Assembly: GCA_002712945.1 (NCBI GenBank)
Contig: PAVA01000023.1
Coordinates: 1 to 31,034 of the forward strand
DNA from: Citromicrobium sp.
GTDB lineage: Bacteria; Pseudomonadota; Alphaproteobacteria; Sphingomonadales; Sphingomonadaceae
Direction of reading: 5' to 3'
Length of the DNA: 31,034 nt
Both the position numbers and the translations under genes were made by a program. Below the pieces are notes generated by a model. It was not told the origin of the DNA, did not search any database, and saw only the letters and a program-made list of their open reading frames with translations. Positions 10,625 to 19,097 of this stretch are shown here, piece after piece; positions within the stretch are counted from its first letter, which is position 1, and every line of letters begins with the position of its first letter.

Positions 10625-10963
10625 ATGAAGCTAATCATCGCCATCATAAAACCGTTCAAGCTGGATGAGGTGGTCAAAGCCCTCACCGGCGTGGGCGTCA
10701 CGGGCCTGACGGTCTCGGAAGCCAAGGGCTTCGGCCGCCAGAAGGGCCACACCGAAGTCTATCGCGGGGCGGAGTACGACACGAGTTTCGTGCCCAAGGT
10801 CCGGATCGAGGCGGTCGTCGCGGACGACGTCGCGCCCAAGGCCATCGATGCCATCGCAACCGCCGCCAAGACCGATTCGATCGGCGACGGCAAGATCTTC
10901 ACGCTCGACGTTCCGTCCGCGCTGCGAATCCGCACCGGCGAGACCGACGACACCGCGCTCTGA
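10625..10963 (+). CDS. glnK: PII nitrogen regulatory protein GlnK
   Basis: This 112-residue PII signal protein is a trimer that senses 2-oxoglutarate and ATP/ADP, and it gates AmtB. Seen are KLIIAIIKPFKLDEV at the N-terminus, KGFGRQKGHTEVYRGAEY in the T-loop with the uridylylatable Tyr51, and the C-terminal GDGKIFTLDVPSALRIRTGE that closes the nucleotide site. The start is the ATG at 10625, with AGGGGGGA just upstream. The frame extends upstream only through an unsupported TTG. It is 14 bases before amtB, which supports the name glnK rather than glnB. Confidence 0.95.
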   Translation: MKLIIAIIKPFKLDEVVKALTGVGVTGLTVSEAKGFGRQKGHTEVYRGAEYDTSFVPKVRIEAVVADDVAPKAIDAIATAAKTDSIGDGKIFTLDVPSALRIRTGETDDTAL

Positions 10964-10977
10964 GGGGGGTTCAGAAT

Positions 10978-12315
10978 ATGAAATTGACCATAAGATCCGT
11001 AACCGCGGCAGGCCTCGCAGCCCTTGCCGCGACGCCCGCCTTCGCGCTCCAGGCGCCGGCGGAAACCGCCGAGGCGGCCGCCACCATCGCCAAGGGCGAC
11101 ACCGCCTTCATGATCGTGGCCACCGTCCTCGTCATGGCGATGATCGTGCCCGGCCTCGCCCTGTTCTATGGCGGCCTCGCGCGGACCAAGAACATGGCAT
11201 CGGTGCTGACCCAGGTGCTCGGCGTGGCGGCGCTCGCGATGCTGATCTGGGTGATGTACGGCTACTCGATGGCCTTCGGCGATACGGGCAATGCCTACAT
11301 CGCCGATTTCGGCAAGGTCTTCCTGAAGGGCGTCACCTCCGATTCGGGCGCGGCGACCTTCACCGACGGCGTCGAGATCCCCGAATACATCTTCATCGCC
11401 TTCCAGATGACCTTCGCCGCGATCACCGCTGCGCTGGTCGTCGGCGGCACGATGGAGCGGGCCAAGTTCTCGACCATGATGGTGTTCACCGCCATCTGGC
11501 TGACGATCGTCTACTTCCCGATCGCACACATGGTGTGGGCGAGCGGCGGCCTGATCTACGACTGGGGCGCGCTCGACTTCGCAGGCGGGACCGTGGTCCA
11601 CATCAATGCCGGTGTCTCGGCGCTGATGGGCTGCATCATCCTCGGCAAGCGTGTCGGCTACCCGACCGAACCGATGCCGCCGCACTCGCTGACCATGACG
11701 CTGATCGGCACGGGCCTGCTGTGGGTCGGCTGGTTCGGCTTCAACGGCGGTTCGGAGCTGGAAGCGGACGGCGTTGCCTCGCTCGCGGTGCTCAACACCT
11801 TCGTCGCCACCGCAGCCGGCGTGCTGTTCTGGATGCTGGGTGAAGCCATCTCGGGCCGCAAGGGTTCGCTACTGGGCGGCTGCTCGGGTGCCATCGCCGG
11901 CCTCGTCGCCGTCACTCCGGCAGCCGGCAACAGCGGGCCGTTCGGGGCGATCCTGATCGGCGCGGTCGCCGCGCTGGTGTGCTTCTGGTTCGTCACCATG
12001 CTCAAGCCCAAGCTGGGGCTGGACGATACCGCGGACGTCTTCGGCATCCACGGGATCGGCGGCATTGTCGGCTCGCTCGGCACCGCCTTCACCATGATGC
12101 CGGGCCTCGGTGGGCCGGGCGATGCGGATTACAATGCGATGGAGCAGTTCGGCATCCAGGCGGCAGGCGTGGGCGTCGCGATCGGCTGGGCCGCTGTCGG
12201 TGCCGCGATCGCATGGATCATCGCCAAGCTGGTGACCGGCGGGCGCGTGTCCGAAGAGAAGGAACGCGACGGGCTCGACCTCAGCGAGCACGGGGAGCGC
12301 GCCTACAACTACTGA
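10978..12315 (+). CDS. amtB: ammonium transporter AmtB
   Basis: Inner-membrane ammonium channel (445 aa) with a cleavable-looking signal sequence ending near AFA at residue 23, then about eleven hydrophobic segments. The pore twin histidines are at H208 in VVHINAGVSALMG and H358 in FGIHGIGGIVGSLGTAF. The conserved aspartate before the first is D200, and the WFGFNGGSEL segment is intact. The soluble C-terminal tail (VSEEKERDGLDLSEHGE) is the usual GlnK-responsive tail. It is co-transcribed with glnK, so GlnK should block the channel when nitrogen is plentiful. Confidence 0.96.
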   Translation: MKLTIRSVTAAGLAALAATPAFALQAPAETAEAAATIAKGDTAFMIVATVLVMAMIVPGLALFYGGLARTKNMASVLTQVLGVAALAMLIWVMYGYSMAFGDTGNAYIADFGKVFLKGVTSDSGAATFTDGVEIPEYIFIAFQMTFAAITAALVVGGTMERAKFSTMMVFTAIWLTIVYFPIAHMVWASGGLIYDWGALDFAGGTVVHINAGVSALMGCIILGKRVGYPTEPMPPHSLTMTLIGTGLLWVGWFGFNGGSELEADGVASLAVLNTFVATAAGVLFWMLGEAISGRKGSLLGGCSGAIAGLVAVTPAAGNSGPFGAILIGAVAALVCFWFVTMLKPKLGLDDTADVFGIHGIGGIVGSLGTAFTMMPGLGGPGDADYNAMEQFGIQAAGVGVAIGWAAVGAAIAWIIAKLVTGGRVSEEKERDGLDLSEHGERAYNY

Positions 12316-12335
12316 CGAACTCGATACACGGTTCT

Positions 12336-12373
12336 GCACCGTCATCCCGGCGAGAGAGACCGGGAGACGGTGC
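12336..12373 (+). promoter_or_regulatory. stable hairpin between amtB and the porin gene
   Basis: GCACCGTC-A-TCCCGG (12336-12350) pairs with CCGGGA-GACGGTGC (12360-12373), giving 14 base pairs with one bulged A and a 9-base purine-rich loop. No T-tract follows, so it is not a standard intrinsic terminator. It could protect the amtB message 3' end, or reduce readthrough into the porin gene 50 bases downstream. Confidence 0.6.
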
Positions 12374-12422
12374 GGGGCCGCAATCTGCGGAGAGGATATT
12401 CGCGATAATAAGGAGGAAAATA

Positions 12423-13145
12423 ATGCGTTTATTCCGTTTTGGACCGGCAGCCCTGCTCGCCGCAGCCCTGTTCACCAGTCCCGCCATGGCGCAGGAAGAA
12501 GAAGAGAGCAGCGAGCTCGAACTCAGTGCCAACGTCATGCTGGTCAGCGACTACCGCTTCCGCGGGGTGAGCTTTTCGGACGAGGACTTCGCCGTGCAGG
12601 GGGGGATCGACGCCGCCCATGAAAGCGGCTTCTACATCGGCACCTGGGCCTCCTCGATCGAGGACAGCCCGCTCTACGGCCACACCGAGGTCGACATTTA
12701 TGCGGGCTGGTCGGGCGAAGTGGCCCCCGGCGTCACGATCGATGGCGGCATGCTCTACTACATCTACCCCAATGGGGACGATGCGGTCGGCGACAGCGAT
12801 TATTTCGAGCCCTACGCCTCGATCACCGGCGCCATCGGCCCGGTCGAAGCAACCGTCGGCGCGGCCTATGCGTGGGAGCAGGATTCGCTCGGCGGCGACG
12901 ACAACATCTACATCTACGGCGGCCTCGGCGCGGGCATCCCGGATACCCCTGTCAGCATCGCGGCGCATCTCGGCTACTCCGAAGGCAGCCTCGACTACGG
13001 TTCGGGCGGCTATCTCGACTGGTCGCTCAGCGCCGAGGCGAGCTTCGACATCCTCACCCTCGGGATCGCCTATGTCGATACCGACCTGCCGAGCATCGGC
13101 GGGCAGAGCGAAGGCGTGGTGGTGAGCATCGGAGCCAGCTTCTAG
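12423..13145 (+). CDS. TorF-family putative outer-membrane porin
   Basis: A 240-residue secreted protein with a clear signal peptide (cleavage expected after AMA at residue 23), an acidic EEEESSELELSANV start, and alternating amphipathic beta strands ending in the typical terminal phenylalanine (GASF). The opening VMLVSDYRFRGVSFSDEDFAVQGG is characteristic of the TIGR02001/TorF family. AAGGAGG lies just before the chosen ATG. Its location after glnK-amtB suggests an outer-membrane channel for nitrogen compounds, but the substrate is not established. Confidence 0.85.
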   Translation: MRLFRFGPAALLAAALFTSPAMAQEEEESSELELSANVMLVSDYRFRGVSFSDEDFAVQGGIDAAHESGFYIGTWASSIEDSPLYGHTEVDIYAGWSGEVAPGVTIDGGMLYYIYPNGDDAVGDSDYFEPYASITGAIGPVEATVGAAYAWEQDSLGGDDNIYIYGGLGAGIPDTPVSIAAHLGYSEGSLDYGSGGYLDWSLSAEASFDILTLGIAYVDTDLPSIGGQSEGVVVSIGASF

Positions 13146-13363
13146 CAAATCGGCGGCGTACCAACTCAGCCGTCGGTCGGCCCGTCGTCCCCCTGGTCGG
13201 CGGGCCGTTCGCTTTTCGGGCCCGGCCCGCCTCTGCCCTGCCCAAAGCACCCGGCAGACCCCAACCGAACCGTAATCCGCATGGTCGCGGGGTCGGAATC
13301 CCGCTCCGCTCGTTGGGGAGATGACGCGCGCCCTTTTGCGGGGCACAATTGCATGAACACCAG

Positions 13364-13386
13364 GTCTCCCCACCGGCCGGGGAGAC
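13364..13386 (+). promoter_or_regulatory. hairpin in the zwf 5' leader
   Basis: GTCTCCCC (13364-13371) and GGGGAGAC (13379-13386) form a perfect 8-base stem with a 7-base loop, ending 22 bases before the zwf ATG. It is followed by GGCGGAGGGA rather than Ts, so it is not a terminator. The gap 13146-13408 holds no gene and no other clear signal. The hairpin may influence zwf translation by presenting or shielding the purine-rich site next to it. Confidence 0.5.
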
Positions 13387-13408
13387 GGCGGAGGGACCAA
13401 GCCGAACA

Positions 13409-14854
13409 ATGCCGACATCCTCTTCCACGCTGCTGCTCTTCGGTGCCACCGGCGATCTTTCGAGGCGGATGCTGCTGCCATCTCTCTACGCGCTGCACGA
13501 AGACGGGCTTATCGCGGAAGACTTGCGGATATGCGGCACCGCGCGCAGCAAGCTGAGCGACGAGGACTTCCGCACGCTCGCGCGCGAGGCGCTCGACGAA
13601 TACCTGCCCGAGGATCGCAAGGACGCCGGAAAGATCGCCAGCTTCCTTCGGCACCTTCGATACCAGCCGCTCGACGCATCGACCCTCGAAGGATTCGACG
13701 ATCTCGCCAGCAAGCTCGGCGATATTTCGGGCGGGCTCGCGATCTTCCTCTCGACCGCGCCCTTCCTCTTCGAGCCTACGATCCGCGGCCTGCAATCGGC
13801 CGGGCTGGCGGGCGAGAACGTGCGGATCGGGCTGGAAAAGCCGCTCGGCAACGATCTTGCCAGTTCGCGCGTCATCAATGACGCGGTTGCCAGCGCCTTC
13901 GACGAGGACCGGATTTTCCGGATCGACCACTATCTCGGCAAGGAGACCGTCCAGAACCTGATGGCGCTGCGCTTCGCCAATGCGATGTTCGAGCCGCTAT
14001 GGAACGCGAACGGGATCGATCACGTGGAGATCACCATCGGCGAGACCGTGGGGCTCGAAGGCCGCAATGCCTTCTATGACGAGACCGGCGCCCTGCGCGA
14101 CATGGTGCAGAACCACATGCTCCAGCTGCTCGCGCTGATCGCGATGGAGCCACCGGCGGATTTCGACGCCACCAGCGTGCGCGACGAGAAGGTGAAGGTG
14201 CTGCGCTGCCTGCGCCCCGTCACCGCCGAGGAAATGGTGCGCGGACAGTATGCGGGCGGCGCCGTGGGCGGCGAAGTCGTGGGTTCCTATACCGAGGATC
14301 TGGGCGAGCCATCCGACACCGAAACCTTCGTGGCGCTGAAGGCCCATGTCGAAAACTGGCGCTGGCAGGGCGTGCCCTTCTACCTGCGCACCGGCAAGCG
14401 CATGGCCGAACGCCGCAGCGAAATCGTGATCCAGTTCAAGTGTGTGCCGCACAACATCTTCGCCGAGCGCGGCGGCAAGCTGGCAGCCAACCGGCTGGTT
14501 ATTCGCCTCCAGCCCGAGGAACACGTGCGCCTGATGGTGATGGCGAAGGAGCCGGGGATGGACCGCGAGGGCGTGACCCTGCGCGAAGTCCCGCTCGACC
14601 TGTCGCTCACCCAGGCCTTTGCCAAGGCGCGCCGCCGGATCGCCTACGAGCGGCTGCTGCTCGATCTGATCGACGGCGACCCGACACTGTTCGTACGGCG
14701 CGACGAGGTCGAGGCGCAGTGGCGCTGGATCGACGCGATCCGCAAGGTGTGGGGCGAGGAGAACATGACCCCGAAAACCTATGCCGCGGGCAGCTGGGGG
14801 CCGAGCGCCTCGGTCGCGCTGACAGAGCGCGACGGGGTGAGCTGGCATGAGTAG
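13409..14854 (+). CDS. zwf: glucose-6-phosphate 1-dehydrogenase
   Basis: Zwf (481 aa) oxidises glucose 6-phosphate to 6-phosphogluconolactone with NAD(P)+. Seen are LLFGATGDLSRRML (residues 8-22, dinucleotide site), EKPLG (143-147) and the substrate-binding RIDHYLGKE (171-179) that carries the catalytic histidine region. The ATG at 13409 is chosen because the family begins a few residues before the GATGDL motif. GGAGGG lies 13 bases upstream, a little far. It is the first gene of the Entner-Doudoroff operon, and its stop overlaps pgl by 8 bases. Confidence 0.95.
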   Translation: MPTSSSTLLLFGATGDLSRRMLLPSLYALHEDGLIAEDLRICGTARSKLSDEDFRTLAREALDEYLPEDRKDAGKIASFLRHLRYQPLDASTLEGFDDLASKLGDISGGLAIFLSTAPFLFEPTIRGLQSAGLAGENVRIGLEKPLGNDLASSRVINDAVASAFDEDRIFRIDHYLGKETVQNLMALRFANAMFEPLWNANGIDHVEITIGETVGLEGRNAFYDETGALRDMVQNHMLQLLALIAMEPPADFDATSVRDEKVKVLRCLRPVTAEEMVRGQYAGGAVGGEVVGSYTEDLGEPSDTETFVALKAHVENWRWQGVPFYLRTGKRMAERRSEIVIQFKCVPHNIFAERGGKLAANRLVIRLQPEEHVRLMVMAKEPGMDREGVTLREVPLDLSLTQAFAKARRRIAYERLLLDLIDGDPTLFVRRDEVEAQWRWIDAIRKVWGEENMTPKTYAAGSWGPSASVALTERDGVSWHE

Positions 14855-15470
14855 GCCCGCAATCCGCTGGGCCGAGGACGGCTCCGCCAATGCCGTGGCC
14901 GATCATGTCGCGCGCGTGATCGAAGCCAGCGAAGCGCCAGTGATCGCGGTGCCGGGCGGATCGACACCCGTGGCCATATTCGCGGAACTCGCGCGCCGCG
15001 GCCTCGATTGGTCGGGTGTGACCCTGATGCTCGGAGACGACCGGATCGTGCCGCTCGACCATACGGCCAGCAACCAGGCCAAGCTGGAAAGCGCCTTTGC
15101 AGGCAGCGCCGCGACCATCGCGACGCTGGAGGAAGGCATGGACATTCCCCCGCTCGATCTCCTGTGGCTGGGCATGGGGAGCGACGGCCATGTCGCTTCG
15201 CTGTTTCCCGAAATGGTGTGCGAGGACCGCCCCGGCCCGAGCGTCATCCGTACCGAGCCACATCCCCTGCCGCCCGAAGCGCCCTTCCCCCGGCTCAGCA
15301 TGAACATGGAGGCGCTAACCACCGCGCCGCGCGAGACGATCCTGGTGATCCGGGGCGAGGAAAAGAAGGCGGTGATCGAGGAGGCGATGCGGGGCGAGAA
15401 CGACCTGCCCGTCGCGCGGCTCCTGCGTCGCTCGCGCGCGCCCGTCACAATCTTCTGGAGCCCTTCATGA
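14847..15470 (+). CDS. pgl: 6-phosphogluconolactonase
   Basis: Pgl (207 aa, a little shorter than the usual 230 to 240) hydrolyses 6-phosphogluconolactone. It is a SugI/DevB-type protein with [33 protein letters not shown] and [17 protein letters not shown], the last containing the active-site histidine. The ATG lies inside the end of zwf (8-base overlap) and its TGA overlaps the edd ATG as ATGA. The arrangement makes translation of the three consecutive enzymes coupled. Confidence 0.94.
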   Translation: MSRPAIRWAEDGSANAVADHVARVIEASEAPVIAVPGGSTPVAIFAELARRGLDWSGVTLMLGDDRIVPLDHTASNQAKLESAFAGSAATIATLEEGMDIPPLDLLWLGMGSDGHVASLFPEMVCEDRPGPSVIRTEPHPLPPEAPFPRLSMNMEALTTAPRETILVIRGEEKKAVIEEAMRGENDLPVARLLRRSRAPVTIFWSPS

Positions 15471-17302
15471 GCCTGCACCCCACGCTCGCCAAGGTCACCG
15501 ACCGGATCGTCGAGAGGTCGCGGGACAACCGCCGACGCTATCTCGACCTGATCGACCGGCAGCGCGACGAAGGCGTGCATCGCCCCACCCTGTCCTGCGG
15601 CAACCTGGCGCATGGCTTCGCAGCGAGCGGGGAGGACAAGCCGACCATCAAGGCGGGCACCGCGATGAACATCGGCATCGTCACCGCCTATAACGACATG
15701 CTGAGCGCCCATCAGCCCTACGGGCGCTATCCCGAGCAGATAAAGATTTTCGCGCGCGAGCGCGGCGCCACCGCGCAGGTCGCAGGCGGCGTGCCCGCGA
15801 TGTGCGACGGGGTGACGCAGGGTCAGGATTCGATGGAACTGTCGCTGTTCAGCCGCGATGTGATCGCAATGAGCACGGCTGTCGGGCTGAGCCACGGCAT
15901 GTTCGAGGGCGCGCTGCTGCTCGGAATCTGCGACAAGATCGTGCCCGGCCTGCTGATCGGCACGCTGCGCTTCGGCCATCTGCCCACGATCCTCGTCCCC
16001 GCCGGGCCGATGCCATCGGGCCTCGCCAACAAGGAGAAAATCCGCGTCCGCCAGCTCTATGCGGAAGGCAAGGTCGGCGAGGACGAGCTGCTGGAGGCGG
16101 AAAGCGCGAGCTATCATGGCGCTGGCACCTGCACCTTCTACGGCACGGCCAATTCCAACCAGATGATGATGGAGATGATGGGGCTGCATATGCCCGGCTC
16201 CAGCTTCGTCAATCCGGGCAACAAGCTGCGGCAGGAACTGACCCGCGCCGCCGTCCACCGGATAACCGAGATCGGCTGGGCCAAGGGCGGACAACCCAAT
16301 GAGGATTACCGCCCGCTCGGCCACTGCATCGACGAGAAGGCCATCGTGAACGCTTGTGTAGGCCTGCTCGCCACGGGCGGATCGACCAACCACGTCATCC
16401 ACCTGCCCGCCATCGCGCGCGCGGCGGGGATCGTGCTCGACTGGGACGATATGGACGAGCTGAGCGATGTCGTCCCGCTGATCGCCAGCGTCTATCCCAA
16501 CGGCGCAGGCGACATTAACTATTTCCACGCCGCGGGCGGAATGCCTTACGTGATCCGCGAGCTTCTGGATGCTGGGCTGGCCCATGGCGATATCCTGACC
16601 GTGTACGGCCAATCGCTTGCCGAGGGTGCGCGCGAGCCGGTGATGGATGGCGAGGAGCTGGTCTGGAAACCCGCCGCGCGCGAAAGCCGCGACGAGACCC
16701 TGCTCAAGCCCGTCACGGATCCGTTCCGCAAGGATGGCGGCCTCGCGCTGCTGCAGGGCAATCTGGGCCGCGCCACGATGAAGGTTAGCGCGGTCGATCC
16801 CGAACGCCACACCATCGAAGCGCCCGCGCGCGTCTTCACCAACCAGCACGATGTGGCCGAAGCCTTCAAGACGGGCGAGCTGGACCGCGATGTCGTCGTC
16901 GTGCTGCGCTTTCAGGGACCGGCGGCCAACGGCATGCCCGAACTGCACAAGCTGACCTCGCCGCTCGGCGTGTTGCAGGATCGCGGGCACAAGGTCGCGC
17001 TGGTGACCGACGGACGCATGTCCGGCGCGAGCGGCAAGGTGCCTTCCGCGATCCACGTTTCGCCCGAAGCCTTCCACGGCGGCCCGCTGGGCAAGGTGCA
17101 AGACGGCGACATGGTCCGCGTATGCGCCACGACCGGGACGCTCGAAGCGCTGGTCGACGACGAGGAATGGGATGCGCGCGAACTCGCCACCCCGCCACCG
17201 CCCGAAATGGGCACGGGCCGCGAGCTGTTCGCGATGCTGCGCCATCACAGCGATCCGGCCGAAAAGGGCGGCAGCGCGATGCTGGCCGAAGCGGGGCTGT
17301 GA
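15467..17302 (+). CDS. edd: phosphogluconate dehydratase
   Basis: Edd (611 aa, typical length) converts 6-phosphogluconate to 2-keto-3-deoxy-6-phosphogluconate and is an IlvD/Edd-family iron-sulfur enzyme. Seen are [47 protein letters not shown] and [20 protein letters not shown], which hold the cluster cysteines. [19 protein letters not shown] is near the C-terminus. The chosen ATG at 15467 overlaps the pgl stop. A longer open frame upstream is only the overlap with pgl in another frame. The stop overlaps the glk GTG. Confidence 0.96.
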   Translation: MSLHPTLAKVTDRIVERSRDNRRRYLDLIDRQRDEGVHRPTLSCGNLAHGFAASGEDKPTIKAGTAMNIGIVTAYNDMLSAHQPYGRYPEQIKIFARERGATAQVAGGVPAMCDGVTQGQDSMELSLFSRDVIAMSTAVGLSHGMFEGALLLGICDKIVPGLLIGTLRFGHLPTILVPAGPMPSGLANKEKIRVRQLYAEGKVGEDELLEAESASYHGAGTCTFYGTANSNQMMMEMMGLHMPGSSFVNPGNKLRQELTRAAVHRITEIGWAKGGQPNEDYRPLGHCIDEKAIVNACVGLLATGGSTNHVIHLPAIARAAGIVLDWDDMDELSDVVPLIASVYPNGAGDINYFHAAGGMPYVIRELLDAGLAHGDILTVYGQSLAEGAREPVMDGEELVWKPAARESRDETLLKPVTDPFRKDGGLALLQGNLGRATMKVSAVDPERHTIEAPARVFTNQHDVAEAFKTGELDRDVVVVLRFQGPAANGMPELHKLTSPLGVLQDRGHKVALVTDGRMSGASGKVPSAIHVSPEAFHGGPLGKVQDGDMVRVCATTGTLEALVDDEEWDARELATPPPPEMGTGRELFAMLRHHSDPAEKGGSAMLAEAGL

Positions 17303-18270
17303 GCGCTACGCACGAAATCGTCGTCGCCGATATTGGCGGCACCAATGCCCGCTTCGCGCTCGCCACCACCACCGCCGGCGCGATTTCGCTGGGCGAAGCG
17401 GTGAAGCTGCCCACGGGCGACTACTCGGGGCTTCCCGCCGCCTTCCGCGCCTTTGCGGAACGGATCGGGCGCGCATTGCCAACCCACGCGGCCTTCGCCA
17501 TCGCCGGGCCGGTGCGCGATGGCCGCGTGCGGATGACCAACAGTCCATGGGTGCTGCAATTCGACGAGATCGCCCGCGACCTCTCGCTCGACCACGCGCT
17601 GTTCCTCAATGATTTCGAGGCTATCGCCCACGCCGCCGGAGCCGTCCAAACGACCGAACTGAAGCCCTTATGCGGCCCCGACGAGCCGCTTCCCAAGGAC
17701 CGCCCCTGCACCGTCCTCGGCCCCGGCACCGGCCTCGGCGTGGCCCTGCTGCTGCCCGATAGCGGACGCGCGATTGCGACCGAGGGCGGCCATATCGACT
17801 TCGCTCCGCTCGACGCGTTCGAGGACCGGCTGCTCCAGCGTCTGCGCCGTAGCCACCGGCGGGTTTCGGTGGAGCGGGTCGTCTCGGGCATGGGACTGCG
17901 CCCCTTCGCCGAGACGCTCGCCGAGATTGACGGTCTCGATCCTCCGAAAGGCGACGACAAGACGCTGTGGACGCGCGCGCTGGCGGAAGACGATCCGCTG
18001 CTGCGCGGTGCGCTCGACCGCTTCTGCCGGAGTCTGGGATCGGTCGCAGGCGATCTCGCGCTCGCGCATGGGCCGGGAAGCGTAGTCATCGCCGGAGGCC
18101 TGGGCTTGCGGCTGGCGGAGTTCCTGCCCACCTCAGGCTTCGCCGAGCGCTTCTGCGCCAAGGGGCGCTACGAGCCGCTGATGGCGACGATTCCGGTCAG
18201 AATCATCACCCACCCCGAGCCTGGCCTGTTCGGCGCGGCGGCGGCCTTTGCCAGGGAGCATCTTTCGTGA
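17299..18270 (+). CDS. glk: glucokinase
   Basis: Glk (323 aa) phosphorylates glucose with ATP and supplies zwf with substrate. It is a ROK-independent, E. coli-type glucokinase: [15 protein letters not shown] (phosphate site), [29 protein letters not shown] with the catalytic aspartate, and [13 protein letters not shown]. The family normally starts just before the IGGTNAR motif, so the GTG at 17299 is chosen. It overlaps the edd stop as GTGA. The stop in turn overlaps the eda GTG. Glucose must therefore enter unphosphorylated in this organism, at least in part. Confidence 0.95.
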   Translation: MSATHEIVVADIGGTNARFALATTTAGAISLGEAVKLPTGDYSGLPAAFRAFAERIGRALPTHAAFAIAGPVRDGRVRMTNSPWVLQFDEIARDLSLDHALFLNDFEAIAHAAGAVQTTELKPLCGPDEPLPKDRPCTVLGPGTGLGVALLLPDSGRAIATEGGHIDFAPLDAFEDRLLQRLRRSHRRVSVERVVSGMGLRPFAETLAEIDGLDPPKGDDKTLWTRALAEDDPLLRGALDRFCRSLGSVAGDLALAHGPGSVVIAGGLGLRLAEFLPTSGFAERFCAKGRYEPLMATIPVRIITHPEPGLFGAAAAFAREHLS

Positions 18271-18881
18271 AGCCTATCGAACAGATCATGCGTACCGCGC
18301 CGGTGATCCCGGTGCTGGTGATCGAGGACGCGGCAGACGCAGTGCCGCTAGCGCAAGCGCTGGTCGCGGGCGGGCTGCGCGTGCTCGAAGTCACCCTGCG
18401 GACCCCGGCGGCGCTCGATGCCATCCGCGCGATGCGGGAGGTCGAGGGCGCAATCGTGGGCGCGGGCACGGTCACCAATCAGGATCAGCTGCAGGCGGCG
18501 CTCGATGCGGGCTCGCAGTTCATCGTCTCGCCGGGCCTGACCGAAACGCTCGGCCGCGCGGCGATCCGCGCCGAAGTGCCCTTCCTGCCCGGCATCGCCA
18601 ATGCGGGCGACATCATGCGCGGGCTCGACCTCGGCCTATCCCATTTCAAGTTCTTCCCCGCCGAAGCGAGCGGCGGGATTGCCACACTGAAGGCTCTGGC
18701 AGGCCCGTTCGGCGATGTGAAATTCTGCCCGACCGGCGGGATCAGACAGGAAACCGCAGGCGACTGGCTCGCACTCGATCAGGTGCTGTGCGTGGGAGGT
18801 AGCTGGCTGGCGGGAGGCCCGCCGCTCGATTTCGACGCGATCCGCGAGCGCGCGCAGGCGGCGGCTGCGCTGGCCGGCTAA
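18267..18881 (+). CDS. eda: KDPG aldolase (2-dehydro-3-deoxy-6-phosphogluconate aldolase)
   Basis: Eda (204 aa) splits KDPG to pyruvate and glyceraldehyde 3-phosphate. The class I aldolase residues are E41 in EVTLRT, the Schiff-base lysine K128 in [13 protein letters not shown] and the phosphate-site motif PTGGI. GAGTVTN is also intact. Its GTG start at 18267 overlaps the glk stop. It is the last gene of the operon, and the transposon end begins two bases after its TAA stop. The coding sequence is complete, so the insertion has not damaged it. Confidence 0.96.
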   Translation: MKPIEQIMRTAPVIPVLVIEDAADAVPLAQALVAGGLRVLEVTLRTPAALDAIRAMREVEGAIVGAGTVTNQDQLQAALDAGSQFIVSPGLTETLGRAAIRAEVPFLPGIANAGDIMRGLDLGLSHFKFFPAEASGGIATLKALAGPFGDVKFCPTGGIRQETAGDWLALDQVLCVGGSWLAGGPPLDFDAIRERAQAAAALAG

Positions 18882-18883
18882 CC

Positions 18884-19003
18884 TGTCAGTATCAGATTGC
18901 ACTGAGAACCCCTCAGATTCCAACTGGAATCAAAGGATGTTTTCACAATCGCGTTGGGGCCGATTGCAGTAGTTTCCCCTCAGATCAACCTATTTCTGCA
19001 GAT
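18884..19003. repeat. transposon end with repeated putative transposase-binding sites
   Basis: Two 24-base direct repeats, 18895-18918 and 18962-18985, share GATTGCA at one side and CCCCTCAGAT at the other (18 of 24 identical) and start 67 bases apart. CAGAT also recurs at 18893, 18914, 18981 and 18999. A 7-base inverted repeat GATTCCA/TGGAATC lies at 18916-18931. Multiple spaced repeats next to a TGT terminus are what Tn7-family ends look like. The stretch 18882-19097 contains no gene. Confidence 0.7.
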
Positions 19004-19097
19004 ACACGCTCACCCTCCGCATGCGAAGTGCGCCATCTATCGGGGAAGCAATGGGAATTCGGCGGCTGGCCGCAGAGGCACGGGGCCAAGGGGTGGA

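Noticed and set aside
14903..17248. 781-codon minus-strand open frame across pgl and edd
   Set aside because: It is complementary to clear pgl and edd coding sequence. The composition (His, Arg and Gln rich) is typical of antisense shadows.
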